Positions 8,184 through 16,025 of a stretch of 27,112 bases of DNA are shown in pieces; within the stretch, counting starts at the first letter, position 1, and every line of letters starts with the position of its first letter. A model generated the notes under the pieces. That model was not told the origin of the DNA, made no database searches, and worked only from the letters and a program-made list of their open reading frames with translations. The position numbers were made by a program, and so were the translations under genes. Location: assembly GCA_028702395.1 (NCBI GenBank), contig JAQVOV010000002.1:1-27112 (forward strand), given 5' to 3'. Source of the stretch: Candidatus Omnitrophota bacterium (GTDB taxonomy: Bacteria; Omnitrophota; Gorgyraeia; JABMRN01).

Positions 8184-8281
8184 GCTTCGCGCTACGCGTC
8201 CCGCGCAGCGCGCCAAATAAATCCTAAAATCAGCTATCTCTGGCAGCTCGAAGCGCGTAGCTCGCAGCGCGTAGCTCGTAG
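8184..8281. repeat. G+C-rich heptad element upstream of uvrA (copy 1)
   Basis: The left part (about 8184-8213) has 7-nt units such as GCTTCGC and GCTACGC. The right part (about 8243-8281) has CTCGAAG, CGCGTAG and CTCGCAG, the inverse word. The roughly 30-nt core contains AAATCAGCTATCTCT. The same unit recurs at 8361-8478 with only scattered changes outside the arms. The right arm here has four units after GCAGCTCGAAG, against seven in copy 2. The block is far richer in G+C than its surroundings. Confidence 0.85.
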
Positions 8282-8330
8282 TATTTTATCATATAAACAA
8301 AAAAAACAGAGAGAAAAATACAAATAATTA

Positions 8331-8356
8331 AAAGCAGAGGCAACAAATTGCCCCTG
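8331..8356 (-). terminator. Probable intrinsic terminator of the glycosidase gene
   Basis: On the minus strand, CAGGGGCAA and TTGCCTCTG (8356-8348 and 8343-8335) pair at 8 of 9 positions around a 4-nt loop. They are followed by C and TTTT, then an A+T-rich run. The site lies 135 nt past the gene's stop, with a repeat element between, so assignment is moderate. Confidence 0.45.
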
Positions 8357-8360
8357 TTTT

Positions 8361-8478
8361 GCGCTACGCGTCCCGCTCAGCGCGCCAAATGAAACCTGAA
8401 ATCAGCTATCTCTCGCAGCTCGAAGCACGTAGCGCGTAGCTCGAAGCGCGTTGCGCGTGGCTCGCAGCGCGTAGCTAG
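8361..8478. repeat. G+C-rich heptad element downstream of the glycosidase (copy 2)
   Basis: This is a direct copy of 8189-8281. It shares GCGCTACGCGTCCCGC, CAGCGCGCCAAAT and ATCAGCTATCTCT, with single-base changes. The right arm is expanded to seven 7-nt units (CACGTAG, CGCGTAG, CTCGAAG, CGCGTTG, CGCGTGG, CTCGCAG, CGCGTAG). It ends about 12 nt before the glycosidase stop codon. Confidence 0.85.
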
Positions 8479-8490
8479 ATTACTCACTAC

Positions 8491-9756
8491 TCATAGACTC
8501 GCGTAAAATTCCTGTAGAGCATAAAACACACTCTTTGGTTCTCTGTCTGCATTAACTATTCCAAAATATTCCTCATTTGCAACATCATCAGGAAAAGCAT
8601 TTTTCATATAAAAGCCTTCAGTGTCATATTTGCTATAACAACTCGCTTCATAAGGATTTGTATAGTTTATAATGCCTCCTAACCCTGAATGGTATGAACC
8701 AACTTTCCAAAGTGCATCATTAAAAGAAAAAACCAGTCCTCCTATACATTTTTTTTCAGGCTTATAAAATGAAAGGTTATTTTTAACTTCCTCCCATAAT
8801 CCCATTACATATTCTGATTGTATAAGCTGAGATTCCTCTCCTTTACACCTTTTTGCAAAAACATTCTTATATAACTTATATTTTTCTGTCATAAAAGAAT
8901 CAACTCCGAATTCACTGAAATAAAAGGGTTTTCCTGAGATATCTTCCCATTTATCAAAAAGATCACCAAAAGTTTTACCTCTATAAGAATTAATCCCCCA
9001 AAGATCTATATTAGTACATTCTTCAACAAACCATTTTACAAGATTTACATTATATTTGTCGCAAAGAACATCACCTATAACAGTACTAACGCTATGATAT
9101 GGATCCATTCGTTTTATTTCTTCTGCAACAAGATTGACCGCCTTAGCTGCTTTTACAATTGTTTTATACCCTGAATATCCCATATTAGAAAGATTCCATT
9201 CATTTCCAATAGCCCACATAAGGATAGCAGGATGATCTTTACACATCTCTACTACCTTAACATACTCTTTATCATCAATGTCTTTTTTTGTAAGAGCTAC
9301 TGTCATTATGACCATTATGTTATTTCTAAAAAACTCATCAAGAATTCTTGTATTTATCTCAGGATCATCTGAAAAACAATTGAACACTCTTACAGTATTT
9401 ACATTCATTTTTTTCATCAGCATTATATCTGAAAGAAAATATTTTTGATACTCCTGTTGAAGCCAGTAACGCAGAACTTCATAACCTTTTGGGTCCTGAT
9501 TTTCATGATCAAAGAAAAAACCATAATCAATTTTTGTTCTTTTGGTTTTAGGATTGATCCCTTTTTGAGGAGCTCTTGTTGCAGGATTCCAAACAACACC
9601 TTTTATTAAATAAGGTTTAGTCAAGTCCAATTGTCCATCTTCTTTTCTTCCGGCAACATTAAGCACATTATCCTTAACAATACTAAAGCTTCCATTTGTC
9701 TGCAATGCTTCTGCTGTCGAAATAAAAAAACTTAAAATAGAGCATAAATAGATCAT
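8491..9756 (-). CDS. Secreted clan GH-A glycoside hydrolase (TIM barrel)
   Basis: The mature protein is about 400 residues. It looks like a retaining glycosidase or transglycosidase of clan GH-A: a KGVVWNP strand near the N-terminus, acid/base Glu186 in MWAIGNEWN and nucleophile Glu282 in PFYFSEFGVDS (numbered from the ATG at 9756). These are the canonical NE and SEFG motifs on barrel strands 4 and 7. The closest feel is GH2-type catalytic domains or GH72-like glucanosyltransferases; substrate cannot be read from sequence. The N-terminus (MIYLCSILSFFISTAEALQ) is a signal peptide, so it acts outside the cytoplasm. The start is uncertain: AAGGAGGT at 9788-9781 is 24 nt from this ATG but 6 nt from an in-frame ATT at 9774, which would add LRRKE and give a better basic n-region. 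A longer TTG-initiated frame (9831) would lie inside the promoter and is rejected. Confidence 0.82.
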   Translation of the reverse strand: MIYLCSILSFFISTAEALQTNGSFSIVKDNVLNVAGRKEDGQLDLTKPYLIKGVVWNPATRAPQKGINPKTKRTKIDYGFFFDHENQDPKGYEVLRYWLQQEYQKYFLSDIMLMKKMNVNTVRVFNCFSDDPEINTRILDEFFRNNIMVIMTVALTKKDIDDKEYVKVVEMCKDHPAILMWAIGNEWNLSNMGYSGYKTIVKAAKAVNLVAEEIKRMDPYHSVSTVIGDVLCDKYNVNLVKWFVEECTNIDLWGINSYRGKTFGDLFDKWEDISGKPFYFSEFGVDSFMTEKYKLYKNVFAKRCKGEESQLIQSEYVMGLWEEVKNNLSFYKPEKKCIGGLVFSFNDALWKVGSYHSGLGGIINYTNPYEASCYSKYDTEGFYMKNAFPDDVANEEYFGIVNADREPKSVFYALQEFYASL

Positions 9757-9803
9757 CTCTTTTCGACGTAAAATAATACCACCTCCTTTTTGAATAAAAC
9801 TTA

Positions 9804-9861
9804 ATTTTAATTCAATAAAAAATAAATTCAATATTGAATTAAATTTATTTTCGTGTATACT
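9804..9861. promoter_or_regulatory. Divergent back-to-back promoters sharing a 16-bp palindrome
   Basis: AATTCAATATTGAATT (9825-9840) is a perfect palindrome whose two halves each read TTGAAT outward. On the plus strand, TTGAAT (9834-9839), a 16-nt spacer and TATACT (9856-9861) drive gpmA. On the minus strand, TTGAAT (9831-9826), a 16-nt spacer and TAAAAT (9809-9804) drive the glycosidase. The spacers are equal, so the arrangement is nearly symmetric. The palindrome may also be an operator. Confidence 0.7.
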
Positions 9862-9917
9862 GTTGTGTTACACAAAAAAAATAAAGTTTTATCAACAAAA
9901 TACCGAAAGGACATAAA

Positions 9918-10670
9918 ATGGAAGCAATAAAATTAGTATTGGTAAGACACGGCGAAAGCCAGTGGAACAAAGAAAACAGATTTACAGGATGGACAGATGT
10001 TGACCTTTCAGAAAAAGGTATTACCGAAGCAAAAAAAGCTGGAAAACTTTTAAAAGAACAAGGCTACACTTTTGACATAGCTTATACATCTGTATTAAAA
10101 CGAGCTATACGGACTTTATGGCTTACACTTGATGAAATGGACCTTATGTGGATACCTGTGATACGTTCTTGGAGACTTAATGAAAAACATTATGGCGCTC
10201 TTCAGGGATTGAACAAAGCTGAAACTGCTGAGAAATATGGCGATGAGCAAGTATTGCAATGGAGACGTGCATATGATATTCAGCCTATTGCTCTTGAAAA
10301 AACTGACCAAAGACATCCTTGCCATGATCCAAGATACAAGGATCTTCCTGAAAAAGATGTACCGGCTACAGAATGTCTGAAAGATACCGTAGAAAGGGTG
10401 CTTCCTTTTTGGAAAAGCGATATAGCGCCTACTTTAAAAGCTGGAAAAAAATTGATCATAGCTGCTCATGGCAATAGCCTAAGAGCCATTTTCAAATACT
10501 TAAACAACATATCAGATGAAGATATCGTAGGAATTAATATCCCTACAGGTATGCCTCTTGTTTTTGAACTTGATAAGGATCTTAAACCTATAAAATATTA
10601 TTATTTAGGTGATCCTGCAGAAGTAAAAAAAGCAATGGATGCGGTAGCAAATCAAGGGAAGGCAAAATGA
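9918..10670 (+). CDS. gpmA: 2,3-bisphosphoglycerate-dependent phosphoglycerate mutase
   Basis: This 250-residue enzyme interconverts 3- and 2-phosphoglycerate in glycolysis/gluconeogenesis through a phosphohistidine. His11 in VRHGESQWN is the phosphorylated residue and His184 in AAHGNSLRA is the second catalytic histidine. FTGWTDVDLSEKG and RLNEKHYGALQGLNK (with the catalytic Glu) are family hallmarks, and length matches E. coli GpmA. AAAGGA lies 6 nt before the ATG, giving a clear start. It is the only plus-strand gene here, driven by the TTGAAT/TATACT promoter and closed by a strong terminator at 10747-10779, so it is probably monocistronic. It shares a divergent control region with the secreted glycosidase. 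That could link polysaccharide breakdown to glycolysis, but this is inference. Confidence 0.97.
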   Translation: MEAIKLVLVRHGESQWNKENRFTGWTDVDLSEKGITEAKKAGKLLKEQGYTFDIAYTSVLKRAIRTLWLTLDEMDLMWIPVIRSWRLNEKHYGALQGLNKAETAEKYGDEQVLQWRRAYDIQPIALEKTDQRHPCHDPRYKDLPEKDVPATECLKDTVERVLPFWKSDIAPTLKAGKKLIIAAHGNSLRAIFKYLNNISDEDIVGINIPTGMPLVFELDKDLKPIKYYYLGDPAEVKKAMDAVANQGKAK

Positions 10671-10731
10671 TTTTTCCGCAGGAAAAATCATCCCGGTTTC
10701 GCTGGAAATAGACTCCTGCGAATACCGGGAT
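10668..10731 (+). other. Structured 3' leader-out of gpmA (crossing stem-loops)
   Basis: A perfect 10-bp hairpin (10668-10677 with 10681-10690, loop GCA) includes the gpmA stop codon. It is followed by ATCCCGGTTTCGC (10690-10702) pairing with GCGAATACCGGGAT (10718-10731) with one bulge. In addition CGCAGGA (10677-10683) is complementary to TCCTGCG (10714-10720). These pairings cross, so either a pseudoknot or alternative folds are possible. The TCATCCCGG...CCGGGATCTA ends resemble common intergenic palindromes of many bacteria (from memory). Confidence 0.55.
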
Positions 10732-10746
10732 CTAGACTACTCTTAT

Positions 10747-10779
10747 AAAAAAAGGCTTTCACGATGAAAGCCTTTTTTT
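10747..10779 (+). terminator. Strong bidirectional intrinsic terminator
   Basis: Seven A, then GGCTTTC, loop ACGAT, GAAAGCC and seven T form a perfect 14-bp stem with a T-tract on either strand. It separates the convergent gpmA (ending 10670) and RND transporter gene (ending 10821) and can serve both. Confidence 0.93.
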
Positions 10780-10785
10780 CTTTTT

Positions 10786-10813
10786 GTAGGGGCGTATTGC
10801 AATACGCCCCTAC
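10786..10813. repeat. Perfect 28-bp palindrome between convergent genes
   Basis: GTAGGGGCGTATTG (10786-10799) is followed directly by its exact reverse complement (10800-10813). It sits just past the terminator T-tract and 8 nt from the RND stop codon. I recall similar GGGGCGTATTGCAATACGCCCC palindrome-type sequences in many environmental genomes, but cannot verify this here. Confidence 0.9.
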
Positions 10814-10820
10814 TCTATAA

Positions 10821-13800
10821 TTATCCGATCTCTACCTTTGGTTTTCGTCTAACTTTTTGTGCAATATCATCTACTGCAGAATAAATACATGGAATAACCG
10901 TTAAAGTCATTATTGTAGCAAAAGAAAGTCCCCAGCATATAGAAAGGGCCATTGGAACCAAGAAAGGATCTTTACCACCAATACCATATGCTACAGTACA
11001 AAGACCTCCAACTGTTGTTATAGTTGTTAAAAGAACAGGCCGTATTCTCATTTGTCCGGCTTTTATGATTGATTGTCTTCTACTCATACCCTCTTTTCTC
11101 AGCTTATTTATAAAATCCACTAGAACTATTGAGTCATTAACAACTATACCATTGAGTCCTACTATTCCAAGAATTGCCATAAATGATATCGCCATATTAT
11201 GCAGTAAAAATGCTATAACAACCCCTAAAAACCCAAAAAATATTGCACTCATTACAATTACAGGCTGTACAAGTGATCTAAAGAAACCTGCAAGGATAAG
11301 ATAAATAACGAGAAAAGCATATATAAAAGCGTCTAAAAGACTTTTTAAGGACTCTTCACTTCTTTCTTGTTCTCCGCTATATTTGATAGTATAACCCGGA
11401 TATTTCTCTTCTATTTTTGAAAAATGATTTTTAAGTGCACTGTTAACAGCTACAGATGTTGTCTTTTTAGTATCTAGATTGGATGTCACTGTAACTACTC
11501 TTTTACCATCCAAGTGATGGATAGTTGTCGATCCTGGGACTTTTTTTATACTTGCTATCTTATTTAAAGGAACTAATGTATTGAATTTATTTTGAATGAT
11601 AACATTGTCAAACACACTTACATCACCTGTATGCTCTTCATTAAATCTTACTGTTACATCTGTTTCTTCTTCTGCTTTAAATGGTTTTATAGTTGTTGCT
11701 ATACCGCCTTCAAAAACAGCTCGCATAGTTTTTGCTATCTGTCTGTAACTTACTCCAGCCATTGTAGCTTTTTCTCTATCAACATCTATTAAGATCTCCT
11801 CTTTGCCGGGTTTATTGTCCCATGAAATATCATATACTCCGGGTAAAGTTCTCATATAACTCATATACTCATCAGCTATTTTGTCAAGAACTTCGAATTT
11901 TTCACCTCTTATTCTTACTGAAATAGGCGAACCTACCGGAGGACCAGACTGCGGCTTATCAAATTTCAATTCTTCGAATCCTTTTATGTCTTTTATTTTT
12001 TCTCTAAGCTCATTGATTATCTGATCCACTGATCTTTTTCTATCCTGCTCCCGTGTCAAATAAACAGTAAGCTGAACAAGATGACTGCCGTTACCTGCAA
12101 ACGGATCATGTTCATCTTCCTGAATTTGCCCAACAGTAGTAACATATGTATCAAGTTCCGTATCAGGCAATTGTGCAATAATATCTTCTACAGGCTTTAT
12201 CAGCTCTACTGTTTTTTTCAATGGAGTACCTATAGGAGCTTCTCCCCTAATGAACAGATAGTTTATTCCTACACTAGGAAAAAGAATGAACCTTAAAGGG
12301 CCTTTACCTACCATTGCAGAAATTATAATTACAATACAAACAAATATCATGGTAAAAGTACATATTATAACAGTCCATTTTCTGCGTATTGCTCCTCTAA
12401 TTAGCTTTGTATACCAATCTATCATAGTTTTGAACCAAGGCTTTTGTTTATTGGAGGCAATTACATTACCGTCTTTATCCTTTTTGATCTTTACAAAATC
12501 TGCCATATGAGATGGAAGAATTATAACCGCTTCCCCAAGTGAAGCAATAAGTGCTACTATTAAAACCACAGGAATGGCTTTAATAAAACTTCCCATAATG
12601 CCTGTCATGAAAAGTAATGGCGAAAAAGCTGCAATAGTAGTTGCAACTGCAGTAAAAACAGGTCCCATAACTTCTTCTGCCCCTATAACAGCTGCCTCAC
12701 GTGGGGGATATCCTTTTTCTATATAGCTGTATATATTTTCACCTACAATTATCCCATCATCAACAAGCATACCTAAAACAATGATAAGACCGAACATGCT
12801 TATGAGATTAATTGTAATACCCAGCATTTTCATTACAATAAAAGTTGCAAAAAAAGCTACAGGTATACCCAGAAAAGTCAAAAACGCTACCCTTTTTTCA
12901 AGGAATACCATTAAGAGCGCAATAACTATAAATCCCCCTGAAAGCGCATTATTTGTCAAGACATTCAGCCTTCTTCTGGCATAATAAGAATAATCATTAA
13001 CATATGATATTCGCAAACCATCTTTTGCTGTTTTTAAATACTTATTACAAAGTTTCTTGATCTCATCTACCATACGTAGCGCATCGCCGCTTTCTTTTTT
13101 CAGAATGACAAGATTCACTGAACGAGTACCTAAAGTTTTATTGATGATATCCTCATCTTTAAAGGAATCCTTAACAACAGCAACATCTTTGACCCTTAAC
13201 CAATTACCTGAATCATTTGCTCTTATTATCACCTCTTCAATTTCCTCTGATGTAAGAAATTCACCTGTAGTCCTTACACTATACTCTGTTGTTTCTGTAT
13301 TTAACTCGCCTGCCGGCAAACTGATATTCCTTGAGGCAAGAGCCTCCTCTATTTCATCAATGGAAACATAGAATTCTCTGAGTTTATACGGATCTACCAG
13401 TATATGAATTTCTCTTTCCCTGTAACCGGATTTTATAACTCTTGCAACATCAGACAGGTCCTCAAAAATATCCTCCAGAATATCAGCATGTTCCCGTAAT
13501 TTTTGCTCAGGCATATCACCTGATAACGCAACTTCAATTATTGGGAATTGTTTACTTTCAACTTCTGCAACTATAGGATCATCAACATCTTTAGGAAGAT
13601 CTTTAACTCTATCAACATAGTTTTGTATATCTCGTATGACTTTTTGTTTATTGTCTTCATCAGGATCAATTTCTATATTAAGTATTGAAATCCCTGGGAC
13701 TGAATTAGAATTGATCTCTTTTATACCATCAACCTGTTTGAGCTCTTTTTCAATAGGTGTTGTTATCAGCTTTTCAACATCTTCAGGAGTAGCTCCTGCA

Positions 13801-13952
13801 TATATAGTTGTAACAGTAACAGTATCAAAATTTACATTAGGAAAGATCTCTTTGTTCATGTTCATGGCAACATTCAACCCTATTATCATGATTATTACAG
13901 ATAACAGGTTAACGAACAACGATTGATTTACACTGAATCTCGGTAAGCTCAT
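10821..13952 (-). CDS. RND-family efflux transporter, inner-membrane permease
   Basis: This 1043-residue protein has the length and pseudo-twofold layout of AcrB-type pumps: a first helix (SLFVNLLSVIIMIIGL), a large periplasmic loop beginning FPNVNFDTVTVTTIYAGATPEDVE, a helix bundle, a second periplasmic loop and a second bundle. The proton-relay pair is Asp398-Asp399 in LGMLVDDGIIVGENIY. The second-half match GLNGIVVNDSIVLVDF is also typical. It exports small amphipathic compounds by proton antiport, probably through the TolC encoded just upstream. The start overlaps the tolC stop as ATGA, with GAGGTG 5 nt before the ATG. The operon marR-tolC-RND is controlled by the MarR operator. No membrane-fusion (HlyD/AcrA) adaptor gene lies in the operon, which is unusual. 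It may be encoded elsewhere. Confidence 0.93.
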   Translation of the reverse strand: MSLPRFSVNQSLFVNLLSVIIMIIGLNVAMNMNKEIFPNVNFDTVTVTTIYAGATPEDVEKLITTPIEKELKQVDGIKEINSNSVPGISILNIEIDPDEDNKQKVIRDIQNYVDRVKDLPKDVDDPIVAEVESKQFPIIEVALSGDMPEQKLREHADILEDIFEDLSDVARVIKSGYREREIHILVDPYKLREFYVSIDEIEEALASRNISLPAGELNTETTEYSVRTTGEFLTSEEIEEVIIRANDSGNWLRVKDVAVVKDSFKDEDIINKTLGTRSVNLVILKKESGDALRMVDEIKKLCNKYLKTAKDGLRISYVNDYSYYARRRLNVLTNNALSGGFIVIALLMVFLEKRVAFLTFLGIPVAFFATFIVMKMLGITINLISMFGLIIVLGMLVDDGIIVGENIYSYIEKGYPPREAAVIGAEEVMGPVFTAVATTIAAFSPLLFMTGIMGSFIKAIPVVLIVALIASLGEAVIILPSHMADFVKIKKDKDGNVIASNKQKPWFKTMIDWYTKLIRGAIRRKWTVIICTFTMIFVCIVIIISAMVGKGPLRFILFPSVGINYLFIRGEAPIGTPLKKTVELIKPVEDIIAQLPDTELDTYVTTVGQIQEDEHDPFAGNGSHLVQLTVYLTREQDRKRSVDQIINELREKIKDIKGFEELKFDKPQSGPPVGSPISVRIRGEKFEVLDKIADEYMSYMRTLPGVYDISWDNKPGKEEILIDVDREKATMAGVSYRQIAKTMRAVFEGGIATTIKPFKAEEETDVTVRFNEEHTGDVSVFDNVIIQNKFNTLVPLNKIASIKKVPGSTTIHHLDGKRVVTVTSNLDTKKTTSVAVNSALKNHFSKIEEKYPGYTIKYSGEQERSEESLKSLLDAFIYAFLVIYLILAGFFRSLVQPVIVMSAIFFGFLGVVIAFLLHNMAISFMAILGIVGLNGIVVNDSIVLVDFINKLRKEGMSRRQSIIKAGQMRIRPVLLTTITTVGGLCTVAYGIGGKDPFLVPMALSICWGLSFATIMTLTVIPCIYSAVDDIAQKVRRKPKVEIG

Positions 13953-15406
13953 AAAAACACCTCGTATCTATCTAGAAGTATATTAAGCTGTTTTTCAAGT
14001 TCAACTCTGCTTTGTTCATAATTGTACATACCCAAAACAACTTCGATCTGTGCAAGAAGATACTCTCTTTGATAATCAATAACATCCTTAGTACTTGACC
14101 TTCCATAATCAAATTGTTTGGTCTGTTCTTCTAATTTCTGTTTTTGAAGGGTTGAAACCTCTATAAGCTGTTCAACAAGTATGTTATATAACATATAATC
14201 TCGATATGCATTCCCAACTTCTGTAATGATCTTTCTTTCAACATCCTTTATCCAGACTAGAGCATGTTCTTTGCCGTATTGAGCTTTTTTATAGTTCCCC
14301 AAAGCATCGTTGTTTTCGATAGGCACATTGACTTCAACACCTACATAATAGTAGGTATTGCTGTTATCCTCTACCATTTTTGTCATACTACTAAGATTGG
14401 AATTTATTCCATTCATTTTCAAAGATCCTATTAGATCAACTTCAGGCCAGCGTTCATTGCTCTTCATTTGTAAAGTCACTTCCTTTATCTTTACATCAGT
14501 CTTAGCCTTTTTATAGTCTCTTCTGTTGTCTATGGCGACTTTCAGACACTCCTCAAATGTGACATGCGGTGTTTTATGTATAAGTTTATCTCTGACCATA
14601 ATATCCATACTGTCATCAAAATTCATAAGTCTTTTTAACGTTGCCAAGGAATTCTTCAACGTAACTTTCTCTTTTTCAAGATCATTGCGTCTTCCAAGGA
14701 CATTTGCTTTAGAAGCAATAAAATCTACTTTTTCTATTCTGCCTACATCATAGTTTTTTTCATTAACAGCATGGAGTTCCTCTGCTTTTTTAAGCATATC
14801 GTCGAGTATCCTCACTGTTTCCTGTCGAGCTGCAGCCTGCCAATAAGCTTTTTCAACTTCAGCAATAAGGTCCTCTATCTTATCTTTTTCATCTAATCCT
14901 GCATTATCAACTGCTAATTTTGTGATCGTAAGTTTACGTCTATCCAAATATCCTAAAACATTCTGCATCATTGGTTGCTTGGCATCTACATAAAGCGTAT
15001 CTTCATTTGCAGGATTAACTGAAACAAAAGCAGAATCAGTCCAGTTCCTGTTGTGTGAATATCCTAACGAGACATCTGTTCCTGTCACCAGTTTCTTGTT
15101 GATCTGTGCATTATAATTTGTTTGAAGTCCTTCTGCACCTGTTACATCACTCGCAGTTTGAAGATTATCTTCAGAATAAGAGTATTCTCCATATAGAAAT
15201 GTATCAAAAATAGCCTCAGATATCTGTATGTCCGTTTCGTTCATCAAAAAATCAAGTTTTGCTAGATGAACTTCAAAACTATTTTCTAGTGCATATGTTA
15301 TTGCTTCATTAACAGAGAACTCTTTTGCTTGTGTTTCCTGAGCTATTACATCCGTTGTTGTAAATAACAATAGAATACTTCCGATAATAAATTTATATAT
15401 GTTCAT
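13949..15406 (-). CDS. TolC-like outer-membrane efflux channel
   Basis: This 485-residue exported protein has a signal peptide (MNIYKFIIGSILLLFTTTDVIAQ) and two similar halves of long amphipathic helices, the outer-membrane-factor (OEP) pattern. Recognisable pieces are FSVNEAITYALENSFEV at the start of the first half, AYWQAAARQETVRILDDMLKKAEELH, NYDVGRIEKVDFIASKANV, and the second-half counterpart QTKQFDYGRSSTKDVIDYQREYLLAQIEV. It forms a trimeric channel-tunnel in the outer membrane. A longer frame begins with TTG at 15412; I prefer the ATG at 15406, with GGAG about 10 nt upstream. Either start lies inside the marR 3' end, and the stop overlaps the RND start by 4 nt, so all three genes are coupled. 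Confidence 0.9.
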   Translation of the reverse strand: MNIYKFIIGSILLLFTTTDVIAQETQAKEFSVNEAITYALENSFEVHLAKLDFLMNETDIQISEAIFDTFLYGEYSYSEDNLQTASDVTGAEGLQTNYNAQINKKLVTGTDVSLGYSHNRNWTDSAFVSVNPANEDTLYVDAKQPMMQNVLGYLDRRKLTITKLAVDNAGLDEKDKIEDLIAEVEKAYWQAAARQETVRILDDMLKKAEELHAVNEKNYDVGRIEKVDFIASKANVLGRRNDLEKEKVTLKNSLATLKRLMNFDDSMDIMVRDKLIHKTPHVTFEECLKVAIDNRRDYKKAKTDVKIKEVTLQMKSNERWPEVDLIGSLKMNGINSNLSSMTKMVEDNSNTYYYVGVEVNVPIENNDALGNYKKAQYGKEHALVWIKDVERKIITEVGNAYRDYMLYNILVEQLIEVSTLQKQKLEEQTKQFDYGRSSTKDVIDYQREYLLAQIEVVLGMYNYEQSRVELEKQLNILLDRYEVFL

Positions 15407-15827
15407 TTTCAATATGCTCCACTACCTTTTTTATAAGTGCCAATAAAGTATCCTGTTCATCACTTGTGAGAACTGAATATACTTTTTTTACTGTTTCAGA
15501 TCTCACTTTATCTATTAATGTCGATATCTTTTGCGCTTTTGATGTCAGGTGTATCAATACCACACGCCTATCATTAGTATCAGCAGCTCGTTTGACATAA
15601 TTAGTTTCTACCATTCTATCTATTAATGCAGTTGCCGTACTCATTGCCACCCCAAGAACACCTGCTACATCTTTCATCTGACAAACATTTTTATCCTTTA
15701 GCATTTCAATAACAAGCACATGCTGTGAGGAGAGGTCTTTAGGTGCTGCATTTATTATTTTTCTTCCAAAAACCCGCATAAAATGAGGCAAATATTTTGC
15801 CATGCTGTTTACAAAACTGTCTTTCAT
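15393..15827 (-). CDS. MarR-family transcriptional repressor
   Basis: This winged helix-turn-helix regulator has 144 residues from the ATG at 15827. LSSQHVLVIEMLKDKN is the first helix region, VCQMKDVAGVLGVAMSTATALIDRMVETNYVKR is the helix-turn-helix, and DTNDRRVVLIHLTSKA is the wing with the conserved DRR. The terminal helices make the dimer interface. Most MarR proteins repress their own operon until a small ligand binds, and here marR leads an efflux operon, so drug or phenolic sensing is likely. The frame extends upstream to 15896, but that would run through the operator and over the -10 box. AGGGGG lies 4 nt before the ATG at 15827, so the shorter start is chosen. Confidence 0.93.
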   Translation of the reverse strand: MKDSFVNSMAKYLPHFMRVFGRKIINAAPKDLSSQHVLVIEMLKDKNVCQMKDVAGVLGVAMSTATALIDRMVETNYVKRAADTNDRRVVLIHLTSKAQKISTLIDKVRSETVKKVYSVLTSDEQDTLLALIKKVVEHIENEHI

Positions 15828-15841
15828 CAGGCCCCCTATTG

Positions 15842-15915
15842 TTTCGAATATGAAATATTTCGAAAAACGAACTATTTCATATTCGAAATATATCATGTCT
15901 TTTGAACTTTGTCAA
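15842..15915 (-). promoter_or_regulatory. marR operon promoter and double MarR operator
   Basis: On the minus strand, TTGACA (15915-15910), a 17-nt spacer and TATATT (15892-15887) give a near-perfect sigma70 promoter. Two 16-nt sites, TTTCGAATATGAAATA (15842-15857) and its exact reverse complement (15873-15888), flank the expected start site. The upstream one overlaps the -10 box. Each site is itself a partial dyad (TTTC...GAAA), as MarR dimers prefer. Repressor binding here would block its own transcription and that of tolC and the RND gene. Confidence 0.85.
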
Positions 15916-15983
15916 TACTTTGTTTGATTTTTTTCGCTATTATGTTACTGGATCTGGAGAAGAAACTATCCTTGCTGATATCA

Positions 15984-16025
15984 AAACTTTTTTTGGACAT
16001 TCCATAGACTAATGGCCAATGGCTA
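15984..16025. repeat. Partial heptad element at the end of the peptidase gene
   Basis: The motif CTTTTTTTGGACATTCC, matching the subterminal motif of other elements, leads into 7-nt units GACTAAT, GGCCAAT and GGCTATT. The last unit contains the peptidase stop codon (TAG on the minus strand, 16023-16025). No matching left arm is obvious, so it may be a remnant. The stretch 15916-15983 shows nothing else. Confidence 0.55.

Noticed and set aside
9757..9831. TTG start for the glycosidase at 9831
   Set aside because: The codon lies within the shared -35 palindrome, upstream of the -10 box for this gene.
10690..10731. Riboswitch after gpmA
   Set aside because: It lies downstream of the only co-oriented gene and before a terminator, so there is nothing for it to control.
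15828..15896. Longer MarR start at 15896
   Set aside because: It would translate through the operator and overlap the -10 box; the ATG at 15827 has a purine-rich site upstream.
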